Origin: JAFGHJ01 sp964418485
Lineage (GTDB): Bacteria > Hydrothermota > UBA3072
Assembly: GCA_964418485.1 (NCBI GenBank)
Contig: CAYQMH010000007.1
Span: forward strand, 1-52,738
DNA length: 52,738 nucleotides
Direction of reading: 5' to 3'
Program-made: the position numbers and the translations under genes
The notes under the pieces: generated by a model
What the model was told of the DNA's origin: nothing
What the model saw: the letters and a program-made list of their open reading frames with translations, nothing else
Database searches by the model: none
Shown: positions 32,586-42,585 of the stretch, piece after piece
Layout of the letters: each line of letters starts with the position of its first letter
How positions within the stretch are numbered: position 1 is the first letter of the stretch

Positions 32586-34142
32586 ATGTTATTTTTTGTT
32601 TTACTGTCGGCTTTCCCGTTTATGTCAAAGGAGAAGCCGATTGCGATAATTGATAATGCGAAGGTTTTTGAGAAAGATATACCAAGCAATTTAACGCTGG
32701 ATCAGCATCTTCAAAATCTTGTTTTTTTTGAACTGGCAAAGGAAAAGGGGTATGATGATTCCGTAAGAACCGAGATAGAGCAAAGGTACAATCGAGAGAT
32801 AGTAAAAAGGACAATAGGGAGGTTTGTTAATTCGGCTTCAGAGCCAACTCTATATGAATGTATTTTATTTTACATAAATTCAAAAAAGACGTTGGAGGTA
32901 CAGTTAATTCAGACTAATAGTTTTATTCAGGCTTTAAAGGCTTATGTTGAAGTTCTTAAAGGAGAGGACTTTGGGGTTGTCTCAGAGAAATATTCTTCTA
33001 ATCCGACACTTAAAAAATCAAAGGGGCTATTAGAGCGTCCTCTTTCATGGTCTTTTGTTTTGCCGCGCACTTTTAGTTTAATATTTAATATGAATGAAGG
33101 AGGAGTTTCGGTTCCTCTTAAGTACGGAAGAACCTGGGATGTTTTCAAAATAATTAGTGTCAAAGCACAGGAAGGTGAGAATATTTCAAATAGGCATAAA
33201 ATTATGGAAGAAATTACGAAACCGGAATTAAAGCAAAGGGTTTCGCAAGAAAAAAAATCACTTTATATGTTTAAATTGAGAGAATTCATACCGTGGATTG
33301 CGAATGTAAAAATCAATTCTAAGGGTCTTTCGCTGCTCACAGAGAAAATGTCTTCCCTTACGGCAAAATCCACGGGTAAAGAGATTCTGTTTGAAGGAGG
33401 GGACCTGGACGTTGTACTGGCAAGCAGTACGGTTGGAGAATATAGAATCCGGAATTTTGTAGAAGATGCTGCCCTGCAGGTGGGAGATTTATCTCTTTTT
33501 GCAGACGAAGAGACTGCCGTAAAGTTTATACGAGATAATGTATTAAACAATACCTTGGTCGCAATGTGCAAAAGACTTGGAGCTAATAGAGACCCCAGCC
33601 TTTTAGAATCTTATGAAAATAATATTAAAAATTCTTCCGTGGATTTCTTTAAAAGAAAAGAAATCCTCGGCGTAATTAAAGAAAACGAGGATGATTTAAA
33701 GGCCTTTTATGATAAAAATAAAGATAAATACGAAATAGGAGAAAGACGAAGAGTTTCTTTGATCGAAGTAAAAGAAGAAAAGGAGGCAGAGGAGATAAGA
33801 AAAAGACTTTTGAAAGGAGAAAGTTTCGAAGAGCTCGCTTCTAAATCAATCAGAAAAACAGGAAAGAAAGACGGGGACATTGGTTATATAGAAGAAGAAC
33901 AATGGGATGCTATCGGACGAGAGGCATTCCTCATCCGAGAAGGAGAAATTTCGAAAGTATTTAAAACTAAAAGAGGTTGGGCAGTTATAAAGGTAACTGA
34001 TAGTAAGAAGAGTTACTTGCCTCTTTATCCTGAGGTGGAATCCTCCGTGAGGATAGATTATAGAAAAGATAAAGCAGGGGAGATTGCAAATAATATTTTC
34101 GATCAGAATAAAGAAAAATTTGGGCTTAGGATATTGAACTAA
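32586..34142 (+). CDS. Periplasmic SurA/PpiD-like parvulin isomerase, copy 1
   Basis: A 518-residue exported protein with a short hydrophobic N-terminus. It has an N-terminal chaperone-like part, a first weak parvulin-like region (about 90-205; KYSSNPTLKKSKGLL, PLSW) and a more canonical C-terminal PpiC domain (about 390-500; RRVSLIEVKEEKEAEEIRKR, LASKSIRKTGKKDGDIGY, REAFLIREGEIS, TKRGWAVIKV). The family helps outer-membrane proteins fold. GGAGGGAG precedes the ATG, and the longer in-frame TTG upstream lies inside the promoter. First of three consecutive parvulin-type genes. Confidence 0.85.
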   Translation: MLFFVLLSAFPFMSKEKPIAIIDNAKVFEKDIPSNLTLDQHLQNLVFFELAKEKGYDDSVRTEIEQRYNREIVKRTIGRFVNSASEPTLYECILFYINSKKTLEVQLIQTNSFIQALKAYVEVLKGEDFGVVSEKYSSNPTLKKSKGLLERPLSWSFVLPRTFSLIFNMNEGGVSVPLKYGRTWDVFKIISVKAQEGENISNRHKIMEEITKPELKQRVSQEKKSLYMFKLREFIPWIANVKINSKGLSLLTEKMSSLTAKSTGKEILFEGGDLDVVLASSTVGEYRIRNFVEDAALQVGDLSLFADEETAVKFIRDNVLNNTLVAMCKRLGANRDPSLLESYENNIKNSSVDFFKRKEILGVIKENEDDLKAFYDKNKDKYEIGERRRVSLIEVKEEKEAEEIRKRLLKGESFEELASKSIRKTGKKDGDIGYIEEEQWDAIGREAFLIREGEISKVFKTKRGWAVIKVTDSKKSYLPLYPEVESSVRIDYRKDKAGEIANNIFDQNKEKFGLRILN

Positions 34143-34181
34143 AAAAAATGCCGAATGTGCATTGCTAAGGAGGGAAAAGTA

Positions 34182-35069
34182 ATGTTTAAAGGTAAAAACC
34201 TATGTTTACTTTTAGTATTTGCGAGTATTATATTGATAAGTGGTTGTAAAAAAGAAAAAGAAACTCGAGGCAAGATAATAGCTAAAGTCGGTAAAGAGTC
34301 TTTCACAATTGAAGATTTCATGCAGCAGGTTCCTGCTCAAATTTTGATACAGACTTCAGCCAAAGAGAGAGAGTTATTATTGGAGAGCTGGGTGGCTAAT
34401 GAAATAGTATATAAAGAAGCGGTGAAAAAAGGCTTTTTGAAAAAACCTGAATTACAAGAAAGAATTGAGCAATTTAAGAAACAGTTGCTTACCAACGCTT
34501 ATCTGCAGGAGATTCTTAAAGAAGTTCAATTTATCTCTGACTTGGAAGCGAGGGGTTATTTCGAAAGATACAAAGAGGATTATAATTCTGTAGTAGAAGT
34601 TTCTCATATATCTTCAAGCTCAAGGGAAGAGGCAGAGGAAATTCGTTCTAAGATAGAGAAAGGTGTAAGCTTTGCCGAGCTCGCAAAAGAATATTCGACT
34701 GACAGTGAAACAGCAGATAACAAAGGTTATTTGGGTTCATTTAGAAGAGGTGAACTTGCCGTGTATCCCCTTTTCGAAGAAGCGGTTTTTTCGCTAAAAA
34801 AACCAGGGGAAATATCAGATGTGGTGGAAACGGAATTCGGCTATGACATAATAAAATTGCATTCGAGGAAAAAATCACCGGTAAGCTATGAAGACGTCGC
34901 TAAGTCGATAATGTTGAAATTGAGGACGGAAAAATTCCAAAAGAGGTCAAAAGCGCTTGTTGATTCATTGAAAGAGGTATATTCTTATGAGGTTTTTCCG
35001 AAGGTTTTAGATAAGGAGATGGGTATTCCTTCGGTCTCGCCCGATTTGCCTTCTTCTTTAGAAGAATAA
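34182..35069 (+). CDS. PrsA/PpiC-like parvulin lipoprotein, copy 2
   Basis: A 295-residue lipoprotein (leader ending ILISGC, Cys about 22), an N-terminal SurA-like helical part (VGKESFTIEDFMQQVP; EIVYKEAVKKG) and a PpiC domain from about 140 (VVEVSHISSSSREEAEEI, LAKEYSTDSETADNKGYLG, FEEAVFSLKKPGEISDVVE, GYDIIKLH). It would act as a membrane-anchored foldase in the periplasm. AAGGAGGG favours ATG 34182 over one nine codons earlier. Its stop overlaps the start of the next gene by one base. Confidence 0.88.
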   Translation: MFKGKNLCLLLVFASIILISGCKKEKETRGKIIAKVGKESFTIEDFMQQVPAQILIQTSAKERELLLESWVANEIVYKEAVKKGFLKKPELQERIEQFKKQLLTNAYLQEILKEVQFISDLEARGYFERYKEDYNSVVEVSHISSSSREEAEEIRSKIEKGVSFAELAKEYSTDSETADNKGYLGSFRRGELAVYPLFEEAVFSLKKPGEISDVVETEFGYDIIKLHSRKKSPVSYEDVAKSIMLKLRTEKFQKRSKALVDSLKEVYSYEVFPKVLDKEMGIPSVSPDLPSSLEE

Positions 35070-36184
35070 TGGTTATACTTTTTTTATTCCTGGCTTTTGA
35101 CGAGCTTATTTGTGTGGTTGATAGAGAGCCAATAACCAAGGGAGAGTTGAGTTATGTTTCAACATTTTATCCCGGAGTAGATTATGAAGATTTGCTCGAT
35201 AAGATGATAAACGATAAAGTTATACAGTATCTTGCAGAGGAAGAAACGTTGAAAGTAACCGAAGAGGAAGTTTCTCGGATGAGAGACCAGTTAGCTTTGA
35301 GCACACCGGCTCTTGCTTCTGTCCTTGGGGAAGATGAATATCTTAACGAAATTTATAATGAACAAATAAAGATTCAGCTTTATACTAATGAACTTATGAG
35401 CGTTAAATTCAGAGGTAGGTTGAGGGCTTCCCCAACTGAAGTCCAAAAGTTTTATCAAGACCGTGGAGATTCGCTAATTATGCCGGAAACCGTGACTCTT
35501 GAGAAAATACAGGTTCCTGTTTTACCGGAGGAGGATAACCGTCTATTGGAAAAAGCAGAAAAAATACTGGCTGAATATAAAAGTGGAGTGGATTTCGTTT
35601 CTCTTGTGAAAAAATATTCGGATGATGCTTCAACTGTACCGTATGGAGGTAAGCTGGGTAAACTTGCTCCGAGCGATTTACCTCATCATCTTGTGGGAGT
35701 ACTTGAACTTGAAGAAGGAGAAGCCGGAATTTTCGAGTCTCCTACCGGTTATCATATTATAAAGTTGGATGAGAGGCAAGGTATAGATCTCGTTATTTCG
35801 CAAATATTACTTAAGTTCGATTTCAAAGAAGAAGAACTTAAAACAGCAGAAGAAAGAGCTTTAAAAGTAAAGAAGGGATGGGCTTTAGGAGATTCGGTTT
35901 TTTCTTACCCGATAGAAACAGTGGGTCCTTTACCGGTTCCTGCTCTCCCTCCGGCAGTTTTCTCTTTGATTGATACGATGAATTTAGGTCAAGTGAGCGA
36001 TCCAATTTTAGAAGGAATGTATTTCCATTTATTTAGGGTGAAAGACAGGGAAGAAAGCAGAACACCTGATCTTGCCGAAATAAAAGACAGATTAAGCAAT
36101 TTGTTGATGCAACAAAAAATGATGAAGTTGTTAAATGAATGGCTTGAGGCAGAAAAAAAGCATATATTTATCAAAAAAATATGA
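35069..36184 (+). CDS. SurA-like parvulin isomerase, copy 3
   Basis: A 371-residue SurA-type protein with a short hydrophobic start (ILFLFLAF), an N-terminal helical chaperone region ending near residue 120 (ESFVxxAIKEE-like MINDKVIQYLAEEE, NEQIKIQLYTNEL), and two PpiC-type domains, about 140-235 (LEKIQVPVLPEED, KYSDDASTVPYGGKLG, GYHIIKLDER) and a second of weaker form at 245-345. It overlaps copy 2 by one base. The three genes differ, so they are not recent tandem duplicates. Confidence 0.85.
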   Translation: MVILFLFLAFDELICVVDREPITKGELSYVSTFYPGVDYEDLLDKMINDKVIQYLAEEETLKVTEEEVSRMRDQLALSTPALASVLGEDEYLNEIYNEQIKIQLYTNELMSVKFRGRLRASPTEVQKFYQDRGDSLIMPETVTLEKIQVPVLPEEDNRLLEKAEKILAEYKSGVDFVSLVKKYSDDASTVPYGGKLGKLAPSDLPHHLVGVLELEEGEAGIFESPTGYHIIKLDERQGIDLVISQILLKFDFKEEELKTAEERALKVKKGWALGDSVFSYPIETVGPLPVPALPPAVFSLIDTMNLGQVSDPILEGMYFHLFRVKDREESRTPDLAEIKDRLSNLLMQQKMMKLLNEWLEAEKKHIFIKKI

Positions 36185-36242
36185 ACAGAAATCGTCGTAC
36201 GATCTTTGTAAAATAAGTAGAGGAAAGTTTCACAAAAAGTAA

Positions 36243-37175
36243 ATGATTGGAATTACTCTTGGAGACCCTGGAGGGATTGGAATCGAGGTTACTCTTAAAG
36301 CGCTCTCTACTTTTAAAAAAGGTTTCACCGTTTTTGGCAATAAAAAAGCAATTATATATTACTCACAGAAATTAAACCTTAAGATTCCAGAAAAAGTTGA
36401 AATAGTTGATATTGAGGGTGATTTTGATATGGGGAGAGTAAGCGAAACAAATGGTAGAATTGCCTATAAATCTATCATAGAAGCGATAAAAGCCGCAAAA
36501 GAGAGATTGTTAAGGGCAGTAGTTACAGCTCCCATAAACAAGAAAGCTCTTCATCTTGCCGGTTTTGAATATCCGGGGCATACCGAAATATTCGCAGAAA
36601 ATTTTTCCTGCAGGAATTTCGCGATGATGATGGTTTCATCTAAAATGAAAATAGTTTTCTTAACTACTCATATGCCTTTGTCTTCTATTCCCCTATTGCT
36701 CTCAAAAGAACTTATTATAGAAAAAGTACGCCTTGCAGGAAAACATCTAAGAGATTATTGGAATTTGCGGCAACCTTCTTTCGGAATTCTCGGCCTTAAT
36801 CCTCATGCAGGGGATAATGGTTTATTTGGGGGAGAAGAGGAAGAAATAATAAAACCTGCGATAGAAAAGTTACAAAAAGAAGGCTTTGATATAGAAGGTC
36901 CTTTTCCCGCCGACTCATACTGGAATTATCAGAGTAAAGATTGTACAATTGCATTATATCATGACCAAGGGATGATACCTTTCAAAATGAAGAGCTACGG
37001 AGAGGGAGTAAATGTTACAATAGGTTTACCCGTACCCCGGACTTCACCTGATCATGGCACCGCTTTCGATATAGTGGGTAAAGGTATTGCAAACCCGAAC
37101 AGTATGAAAGAAGCTATCAAAGTAGCTGTTAAAATGGCAGATGTTGGGACTTCTAATATTAATATCATATCTTAA
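36243..37175 (+). CDS. pdxA: 4-hydroxythreonine-4-phosphate dehydrogenase
   Basis: PdxA oxidises 4-phosphohydroxy-threonine in the DXP-dependent branch of pyridoxal phosphate synthesis. All signature segments are in the 310-residue protein: GDPGGIGIEV, TAPINKKAL, GFEYPGHTEIFAE, the catalytic LNPHAGDNGLFG, LYHDQGMIPFK and PRTSPDHGTAFDIVGKG. It needs Zn and NAD. The ribosome site (GAGG) is distant. Its last 35 bases overlap sprA; the functional connection with the neighbours is not obvious. Confidence 0.96.
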   Translation: MIGITLGDPGGIGIEVTLKALSTFKKGFTVFGNKKAIIYYSQKLNLKIPEKVEIVDIEGDFDMGRVSETNGRIAYKSIIEAIKAAKERLLRAVVTAPINKKALHLAGFEYPGHTEIFAENFSCRNFAMMMVSSKMKIVFLTTHMPLSSIPLLLSKELIIEKVRLAGKHLRDYWNLRQPSFGILGLNPHAGDNGLFGGEEEEIIKPAIEKLQKEGFDIEGPFPADSYWNYQSKDCTIALYHDQGMIPFKMKSYGEGVNVTIGLPVPRTSPDHGTAFDIVGKGIANPNSMKEAIKVAVKMADVGTSNINIIS

Positions 37176-40100
37176 TCTTTCTAATTTTCCCGGAGATATT
37201 TACTACCGGGAGGAGATCTCACAATATTCCTCTTTATCCGATGATTTTCTTATTGTTAATTATCGTTACGGCGAATATTTCTTATATTTAGAGCCTGGGG
37301 GAAATCTTACGGATTGGGGTAATGAGTCTTTTAATAAGAACTTTAGAACATTTCTCGCCGAAAGGATACGAAAAAGGGCAAGATCATCTAGAGAGAGAAC
37401 AGGAGAAGGATTATTCCCCGATATAGATCTAAACTTAAAGATGCCCAGAGGTTTATCTGCTATCTTGGGTGAAGGAGGGCATATAAAAGTAGCTGGTTTC
37501 GAGGAGATAGATGTGGAGGTAAAACAAAACAGGCAGACTTATGGAAGTCAAGGGTCTTATTCTTCCTTTCCCCAGATTATACTAGATGAGAGGCTTAAAG
37601 CAGAAATAAAAGGCACCGTAGGAGAAAAATTGCATGTTGATATAGATCACGATTCGGAAAAATCCGAACAGGATAACGTGATGAAAATTTGGTATGGTGG
37701 TGGGGGGGGTATGGACTCTGAGGTTGAGGACGATATAATACAGGAACTGCATCTGGGCAGAATCGAAGAAACCGGTAGAGAAAAACTGTTTGGGATAGCG
37801 ACGAGAGGAAAAATAGGTTCCACTTCATTTTCTTTAAGCGCTGGTAAGTTGGAAAGTGATGCAGTAACTGGCAGTAACAGTGTAAATATAAGTAGTAGCA
37901 CAATAACCAAAAATGAAAGAGATTATTTACAATATGAGTACTTTTATACTGGATTGCCGCACGTTTCAGATTCTTTAATATCGTACGGCCTCTTCAGAAG
38001 CACAAGCGGAACGGTAAAACCTTCCACTTTAGTGAAATTTGATGGTGATACTATTGGAGAAGTTTATATGGTGGAACTTATCGACAGGGTGGATTATGAA
38101 TTAGGTGAATTTTTAATGCAGAATAAACCCCCTTTGCCTTATTTTCACATCTTAAATCCATACAGTATAAGTAATCATAGAGTAGGCGTTTATTTGATTT
38201 TTTTTAATTCTTCAACAGGGAGAATCGATACACTTGGAAAGATCAAAAGAAATGCTGCGGAACCATCAATAATAGATTCACTTACTCTTTATCAGCTAAA
38301 ATCACTAGACCCTCTCCCAAGCGATCCGTCATGGAATTATCAGATGCGAAATATATATCGGTTTGGAGTAACGGAGCCCTCGAAGATTGAAGTTGAGATT
38401 CATAAGATTGTTTCCGGTGGGAATGATATACTAACGGATAGTGCAGGAGTTGAATATGCTCATCTTCTTGGAATTACTACAGAAGGAGGTCATGTTATCT
38501 CTTCTCAAATATTATGGGAGGATGGTTGTCTTATTTTCCCGGACCGGTTTCCTTTTTTAAATCCGGGATTGGGCGCGGACACGGTTCCGGAAATATACAG
38601 AAAGAAGGAACTTGAGTCTGATGAGGGGGAGAACTTTGGTGTTGTAATTACAACAACATCATCATCGTCAGGAAATTTTAGACTGCAAAGCAGCGGACAA
38701 ATTATCGAATACTCAGAGAAGTTGACAGTAGAGGGAATAACTCTCATCCGTGGTGAGGATTACACAATAAATTACTTGACGGGAGAAGTAGAGCTGAAAC
38801 CGGAAGCGGGGTTACCTCCCGACGCTAAAATAAACTATACGTTTGATTATCAACCTTTCATTTCTTTTGATTCAAAATACAAAGCCGGATTAAACATTAA
38901 GGCAACTCCAATTGAAGATAGCAAGCTTGGGCTTGATCTTGGCTTTCTTTCTCGTTCAGATAAAGGTATTTTTCATCCTCCTGTAGGAAAAGAACCTTCG
39001 AACATTACGTTGGGTAAGGTGGATTTCTCTTTGAGCAAAGAGCCTGAATTCCTGAGTAAGGCATTCGGAAGCTTGCCTTTGGTAGACGAAGACAGTAAGT
39101 CACACTTTAATATAGACGGTTCCTATGGGTTTTCCCTGCCAAACCCGGCAACAAATGGAAAGAGCTATCTGGATGATATGGAATCGATTGATCTGCCAGT
39201 TCCTTTAAATTTAGGTGCGCGTGCATGGTATTACTGTAGTCAGCCGGACAGTTCAGTTGATATTAACGAACTTAGAAAATTGGACTGGTTTACTGATAGT
39301 TATTATCCTCTGAGCAGAATATTCCCCGAATATGCGGATGTTTATTCGAGCGACAGATGGGCTAAAGTATTAGTGCTATATTTTCGCCCGGATAATACAG
39401 AAAATTGGGGTGGAATTATGCGGACCTTTAGTCGAGGTGGACAGGGACAAAATCTCTCTCGGAAGGATTTTCTTGAAGTTTGGATCAAAGCAGAGGAAGG
39501 AGAAATGATATTTGAAATGGGAGACAGAATGGATGAGGATTTAATAAGATGGGGCAGGGGTTCTACGGGGGCCGATTCGATTATCCCTCCGAATGGGAAA
39601 TGGGACTCAGAGGATAAAAATCAAGATGGGGTAAGACAGGAAGGAGAAGATACAGGGCTTGACGGGATTAGAATGGACGACGATGATTGGACCTACGATC
39701 CGGATTCTTTAGATGATGGGGTTGATGATTATAAAGATGATCCTAAATCTTTCGTTGATTCATTAAAGATGCACAACAAGGAAGATAATTTTACACTGGA
39801 ATCGGAAGACTTAAATGGGGACTACACGTTTGAGAGAGGTAATAGCTTCTTCAGATATAGAATAGACCTGTCTTCTTCTAGTAAGTATTTGGCTAAAGAG
39901 GGATTAAACGGGTGGAAAGTTTTTGTTTTGCCTCTTAAAGATTCGTTATCCTTTGAGAAAATAGGTAATCCTTCTTTTGAGAGCATTTCGTATACCAGGA
40001 TTTGGTTTAAAGGAATGGATGAAGACACGAGGATTACTATAGGGAAAATAGAAATGGTAGGTAGTAAGTGGGAAGATAAGGGAATACGTCTTGTTTCAAA

Positions 40101-42585
40101 CGACTCATTAAATCCTTCCGGGGGTTACTTCAGAGCCGGTTCCCGAAATACTCTTGAAGATGAGAATTATGTCTCTCCGGTAGAGAGGATAAAGGAACCC
40201 GGAACCTATACTCTTCAAAAGGAACAATCTCTTGTGTTGGAAATAGATTCCTTGCTTGCTGGTAATTATTGTCTCGTAGAAAACTATCTTGAATTACCAA
40301 TACAGAATGTGGGGAGAGGTTACGATTTTCGTCTATACAGTGCATTGGAGTTTTATACAAGATATGAAGGAGGCGCCAGCGATTCCGCCGAAGTATTTTT
40401 ACGTCTTCTTACAGATTCCACAAATTATTACCAGTTCAAAACTTTTGCTTATCAGGGTGATTGGAATACCGTTAAAGTCGTTTTTGATAAATTCGCAGAT
40501 TTAAAAATTAACGGTGATACGATAAAAGGAGAATATTCTCTTAAGGGGGATCCTTCTCTTCAGAGTATTGCTTTTTTACAACTTGGGGTTGTAAATAATA
40601 CCACTGAAACACTCAAAGGTGAAGTTTTGATAGATGATATATTTCTTAAAGGGGCAGATAGTAGAATGGGGAGTGCCCTTGATCTTTCTGTATCTACTAA
40701 TGTAGGAGATCTTATAACAGGTCTTTCCTATAGTATTGAAAGAAAATCTTCCAATTACAAAAGTCGTTTAGATGCTTTAAGAGAGTTAGGAGATAAAGAA
40801 GTAAATTCTAATAGTTTCAGGGTAACAGCAGATGCCGGTAAATTTCTGAACAAGGTAGTCAGCTGTCCGGTTACTCTTAACACCAGGAATAGACACGGGA
40901 CTCCGATCTATAGAGTTAATTCTGATGTTGCTCTACTGCCGGAAGAAGCCGAATCACTGACAGATGAAGAATATTCACGTGATATTACTTTCAGCATTTC
41001 AAGACATTCTACGTCAGATAATTGGTTTTTAAAAAGCACAATTGATAACTTGAGGTTGAGCGGTTCTTACAGAGAAAGTGAAAGTTTTAGTCCTCTAAAA
41101 AGTGCCGACACGGTCAGTAGTACAACAGGTTCGGTAAGTTACAGATTGCCATTACCTAAGCTTTCTCTTCCTGTTTTTGCAGGGAATTCATCTTCTCTGC
41201 TTCCGCAAGATATCGAACTCAGGACCTCTTATGAATACAGTGAAAGTAAAAGGTACAATTATAAAGACTCTCTGTATGAAGAGGTGAACGTACCTTTCAA
41301 AAAGGAAATTACACGTTATGCGGGTCTGAAGTATAAGCCAATAAGGTTGATAGATTTAGATTATTCAATAAGTGCCAAAAACGATCTCCGAGAAAGAGAA
41401 TCGTTTTCCGAGAATTTTTCTTTAAGAGATCTGGGACAGGATGCTTCCTTGAAAGAGGAAATTAGTGCGGCTCACCGGTCCGATCAATTCGGGATTAACA
41501 ATATAAATGTAACTTATAGAACTATGTTCAATCAAAATCACGATATTGAATACTCTGGAACTCTGGGGGATTCTCTTGACGTCCGTAAATGTAGCCAACA
41601 AAGAACCATAAGAATAAATGATAATTTGCAATTAGGCTCAATATTAAAGAGAATTCCTCTGATTTCAAGGTTCTCTGGGAACATATCTCCCGTAAAGATG
41701 TCAGCTAATTTTACAAAAGACGGGACCTTTGCTTATTTGAATTCTAAACCGGATTACAAATTTAGATACGGTTTAGATCTTTTGCCAGAATCTTCGCTTT
41801 TCGAACGTATAGAAAAAACTGATGGAGGATATTTTAACGAAATTTATTCATTATCTTCCGGATTATCTTCTACCAAAATTGATTTAAGAATAGATTGGAG
41901 GTTTTCTATCAATAGACCCGATGAACTTCAGATTGAGAATACGCAGACTCCAAGAAAAACCGAAAAAGTGACTTTTCCTGATATAGATGTCGACTTCCCA
42001 AATATTCAAAAATATATACCGTTTTTGAGAAGATATGTGCGGAGGGCAAATATTTCTGTGTCATTTAGTAAAGATTCCCTATCCGTTAGGGGTCTTGGTG
42101 ATAAGCCATACTCTGAAGGCGAGTCTTCGCTTAATCTCTCACCGCGTCTGGATATAGATTTTAAAAATGACCTTGGAGTGAATATAACTTTTCAATATGG
42201 TAAAGATAGAATTTACCCTGATTCGAAACTTAATACATATGGAAGAACAAAAGGTCTAAGAGTAAACTGTAACTACAGGCTGAAACCTTCAAGCGCAGGA
42301 TTCCCTTTGCTTTTCTTCGGAAGAATTAAGTTTGATAAACCAGTAAATATAGGTGCTTCGTTTGATTATAAAGATTACTTAAGATATAGTGTGGATAGTT
42401 ATGGAGAACGAAGAGATCTCGCAGATAATCGTAGCTTCGATTTTAACCTAAATGGTAACTATACTTTCTCGGACATGGTATCCGGAGGATTATCAATCAA
42501 TTTCAGATACTACCTCAACAGGATGGTAGAAAATACATCTTCTACCAGCTATGGAGGTAGGTTTAACGTAAAGATAAACTTCTAA
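37141..42585 (+). CDS. sprA: SprA-family giant outer-membrane protein (type IX secretion translocon-like)
   Basis: A 1814-residue exported protein, shorter than the ~2300 of Bacteroidota SprA. N-terminal hydrophobic leader (about 1-17). Family features: repeated beta-hairpin segments with RGEDYTINYLTGEVEL-type wording, NGKSYLDDMES (about 672-682), an Asp-rich segment around 790-870 with QDGVRQEGEDTGLDGIRMD, RYRIDLSS, GLNGWKVFVLPL, and a beta-rich barrel-like C-terminus ending NVKINF with a terminal Phe. SprA forms the outer-membrane translocon for type IX cargo in Flavobacterium. Three foldases upstream suit a protein of this size. Start overlaps pdxA by 35 bases; stop touches the converging pilQ stop. 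Confident in family, less so in function here. Confidence 0.85.
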   Translation: MLGLLILISYLNLSNFPGDIYYREEISQYSSLSDDFLIVNYRYGEYFLYLEPGGNLTDWGNESFNKNFRTFLAERIRKRARSSRERTGEGLFPDIDLNLKMPRGLSAILGEGGHIKVAGFEEIDVEVKQNRQTYGSQGSYSSFPQIILDERLKAEIKGTVGEKLHVDIDHDSEKSEQDNVMKIWYGGGGGMDSEVEDDIIQELHLGRIEETGREKLFGIATRGKIGSTSFSLSAGKLESDAVTGSNSVNISSSTITKNERDYLQYEYFYTGLPHVSDSLISYGLFRSTSGTVKPSTLVKFDGDTIGEVYMVELIDRVDYELGEFLMQNKPPLPYFHILNPYSISNHRVGVYLIFFNSSTGRIDTLGKIKRNAAEPSIIDSLTLYQLKSLDPLPSDPSWNYQMRNIYRFGVTEPSKIEVEIHKIVSGGNDILTDSAGVEYAHLLGITTEGGHVISSQILWEDGCLIFPDRFPFLNPGLGADTVPEIYRKKELESDEGENFGVVITTTSSSSGNFRLQSSGQIIEYSEKLTVEGITLIRGEDYTINYLTGEVELKPEAGLPPDAKINYTFDYQPFISFDSKYKAGLNIKATPIEDSKLGLDLGFLSRSDKGIFHPPVGKEPSNITLGKVDFSLSKEPEFLSKAFGSLPLVDEDSKSHFNIDGSYGFSLPNPATNGKSYLDDMESIDLPVPLNLGARAWYYCSQPDSSVDINELRKLDWFTDSYYPLSRIFPEYADVYSSDRWAKVLVLYFRPDNTENWGGIMRTFSRGGQGQNLSRKDFLEVWIKAEEGEMIFEMGDRMDEDLIRWGRGSTGADSIIPPNGKWDSEDKNQDGVRQEGEDTGLDGIRMDDDDWTYDPDSLDDGVDDYKDDPKSFVDSLKMHNKEDNFTLESEDLNGDYTFERGNSFFRYRIDLSSSSKYLAKEGLNGWKVFVLPLKDSLSFEKIGNPSFESISYTRIWFKGMDEDTRITIGKIEMVGSKWEDKGIRLVSNDSLNPSGGYFRAGSRNTLEDENYVSPVERIKEPGTYTLQKEQSLVLEIDSLLAGNYCLVENYLELPIQNVGRGYDFRLYSALEFYTRYEGGASDSAEVFLRLLTDSTNYYQFKTFAYQGDWNTVKVVFDKFADLKINGDTIKGEYSLKGDPSLQSIAFLQLGVVNNTTETLKGEVLIDDIFLKGADSRMGSALDLSVSTNVGDLITGLSYSIERKSSNYKSRLDALRELGDKEVNSNSFRVTADAGKFLNKVVSCPVTLNTRNRHGTPIYRVNSDVALLPEEAESLTDEEYSRDITFSISRHSTSDNWFLKSTIDNLRLSGSYRESESFSPLKSADTVSSTTGSVSYRLPLPKLSLPVFAGNSSSLLPQDIELRTSYEYSESKRYNYKDSLYEEVNVPFKKEITRYAGLKYKPIRLIDLDYSISAKNDLRERESFSENFSLRDLGQDASLKEEISAAHRSDQFGINNINVTYRTMFNQNHDIEYSGTLGDSLDVRKCSQQRTIRINDNLQLGSILKRIPLISRFSGNISPVKMSANFTKDGTFAYLNSKPDYKFRYGLDLLPESSLFERIEKTDGGYFNEIYSLSSGLSSTKIDLRIDWRFSINRPDELQIENTQTPRKTEKVTFPDIDVDFPNIQKYIPFLRRYVRRANISVSFSKDSLSVRGLGDKPYSEGESSLNLSPRLDIDFKNDLGVNITFQYGKDRIYPDSKLNTYGRTKGLRVNCNYRLKPSSAGFPLLFFGRIKFDKPVNIGASFDYKDYLRYSVDSYGERRDLADNRSFDFNLNGNYTFSDMVSGGLSINFRYYLNRMVENTSSTSYGGRFNVKINF

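Noticed and set aside
34155..34181. Longer start for parvulin copy 2
   Set aside because: AAGGAGGG lies after that codon and before ATG 34182, which gives a standard lipoprotein leader.
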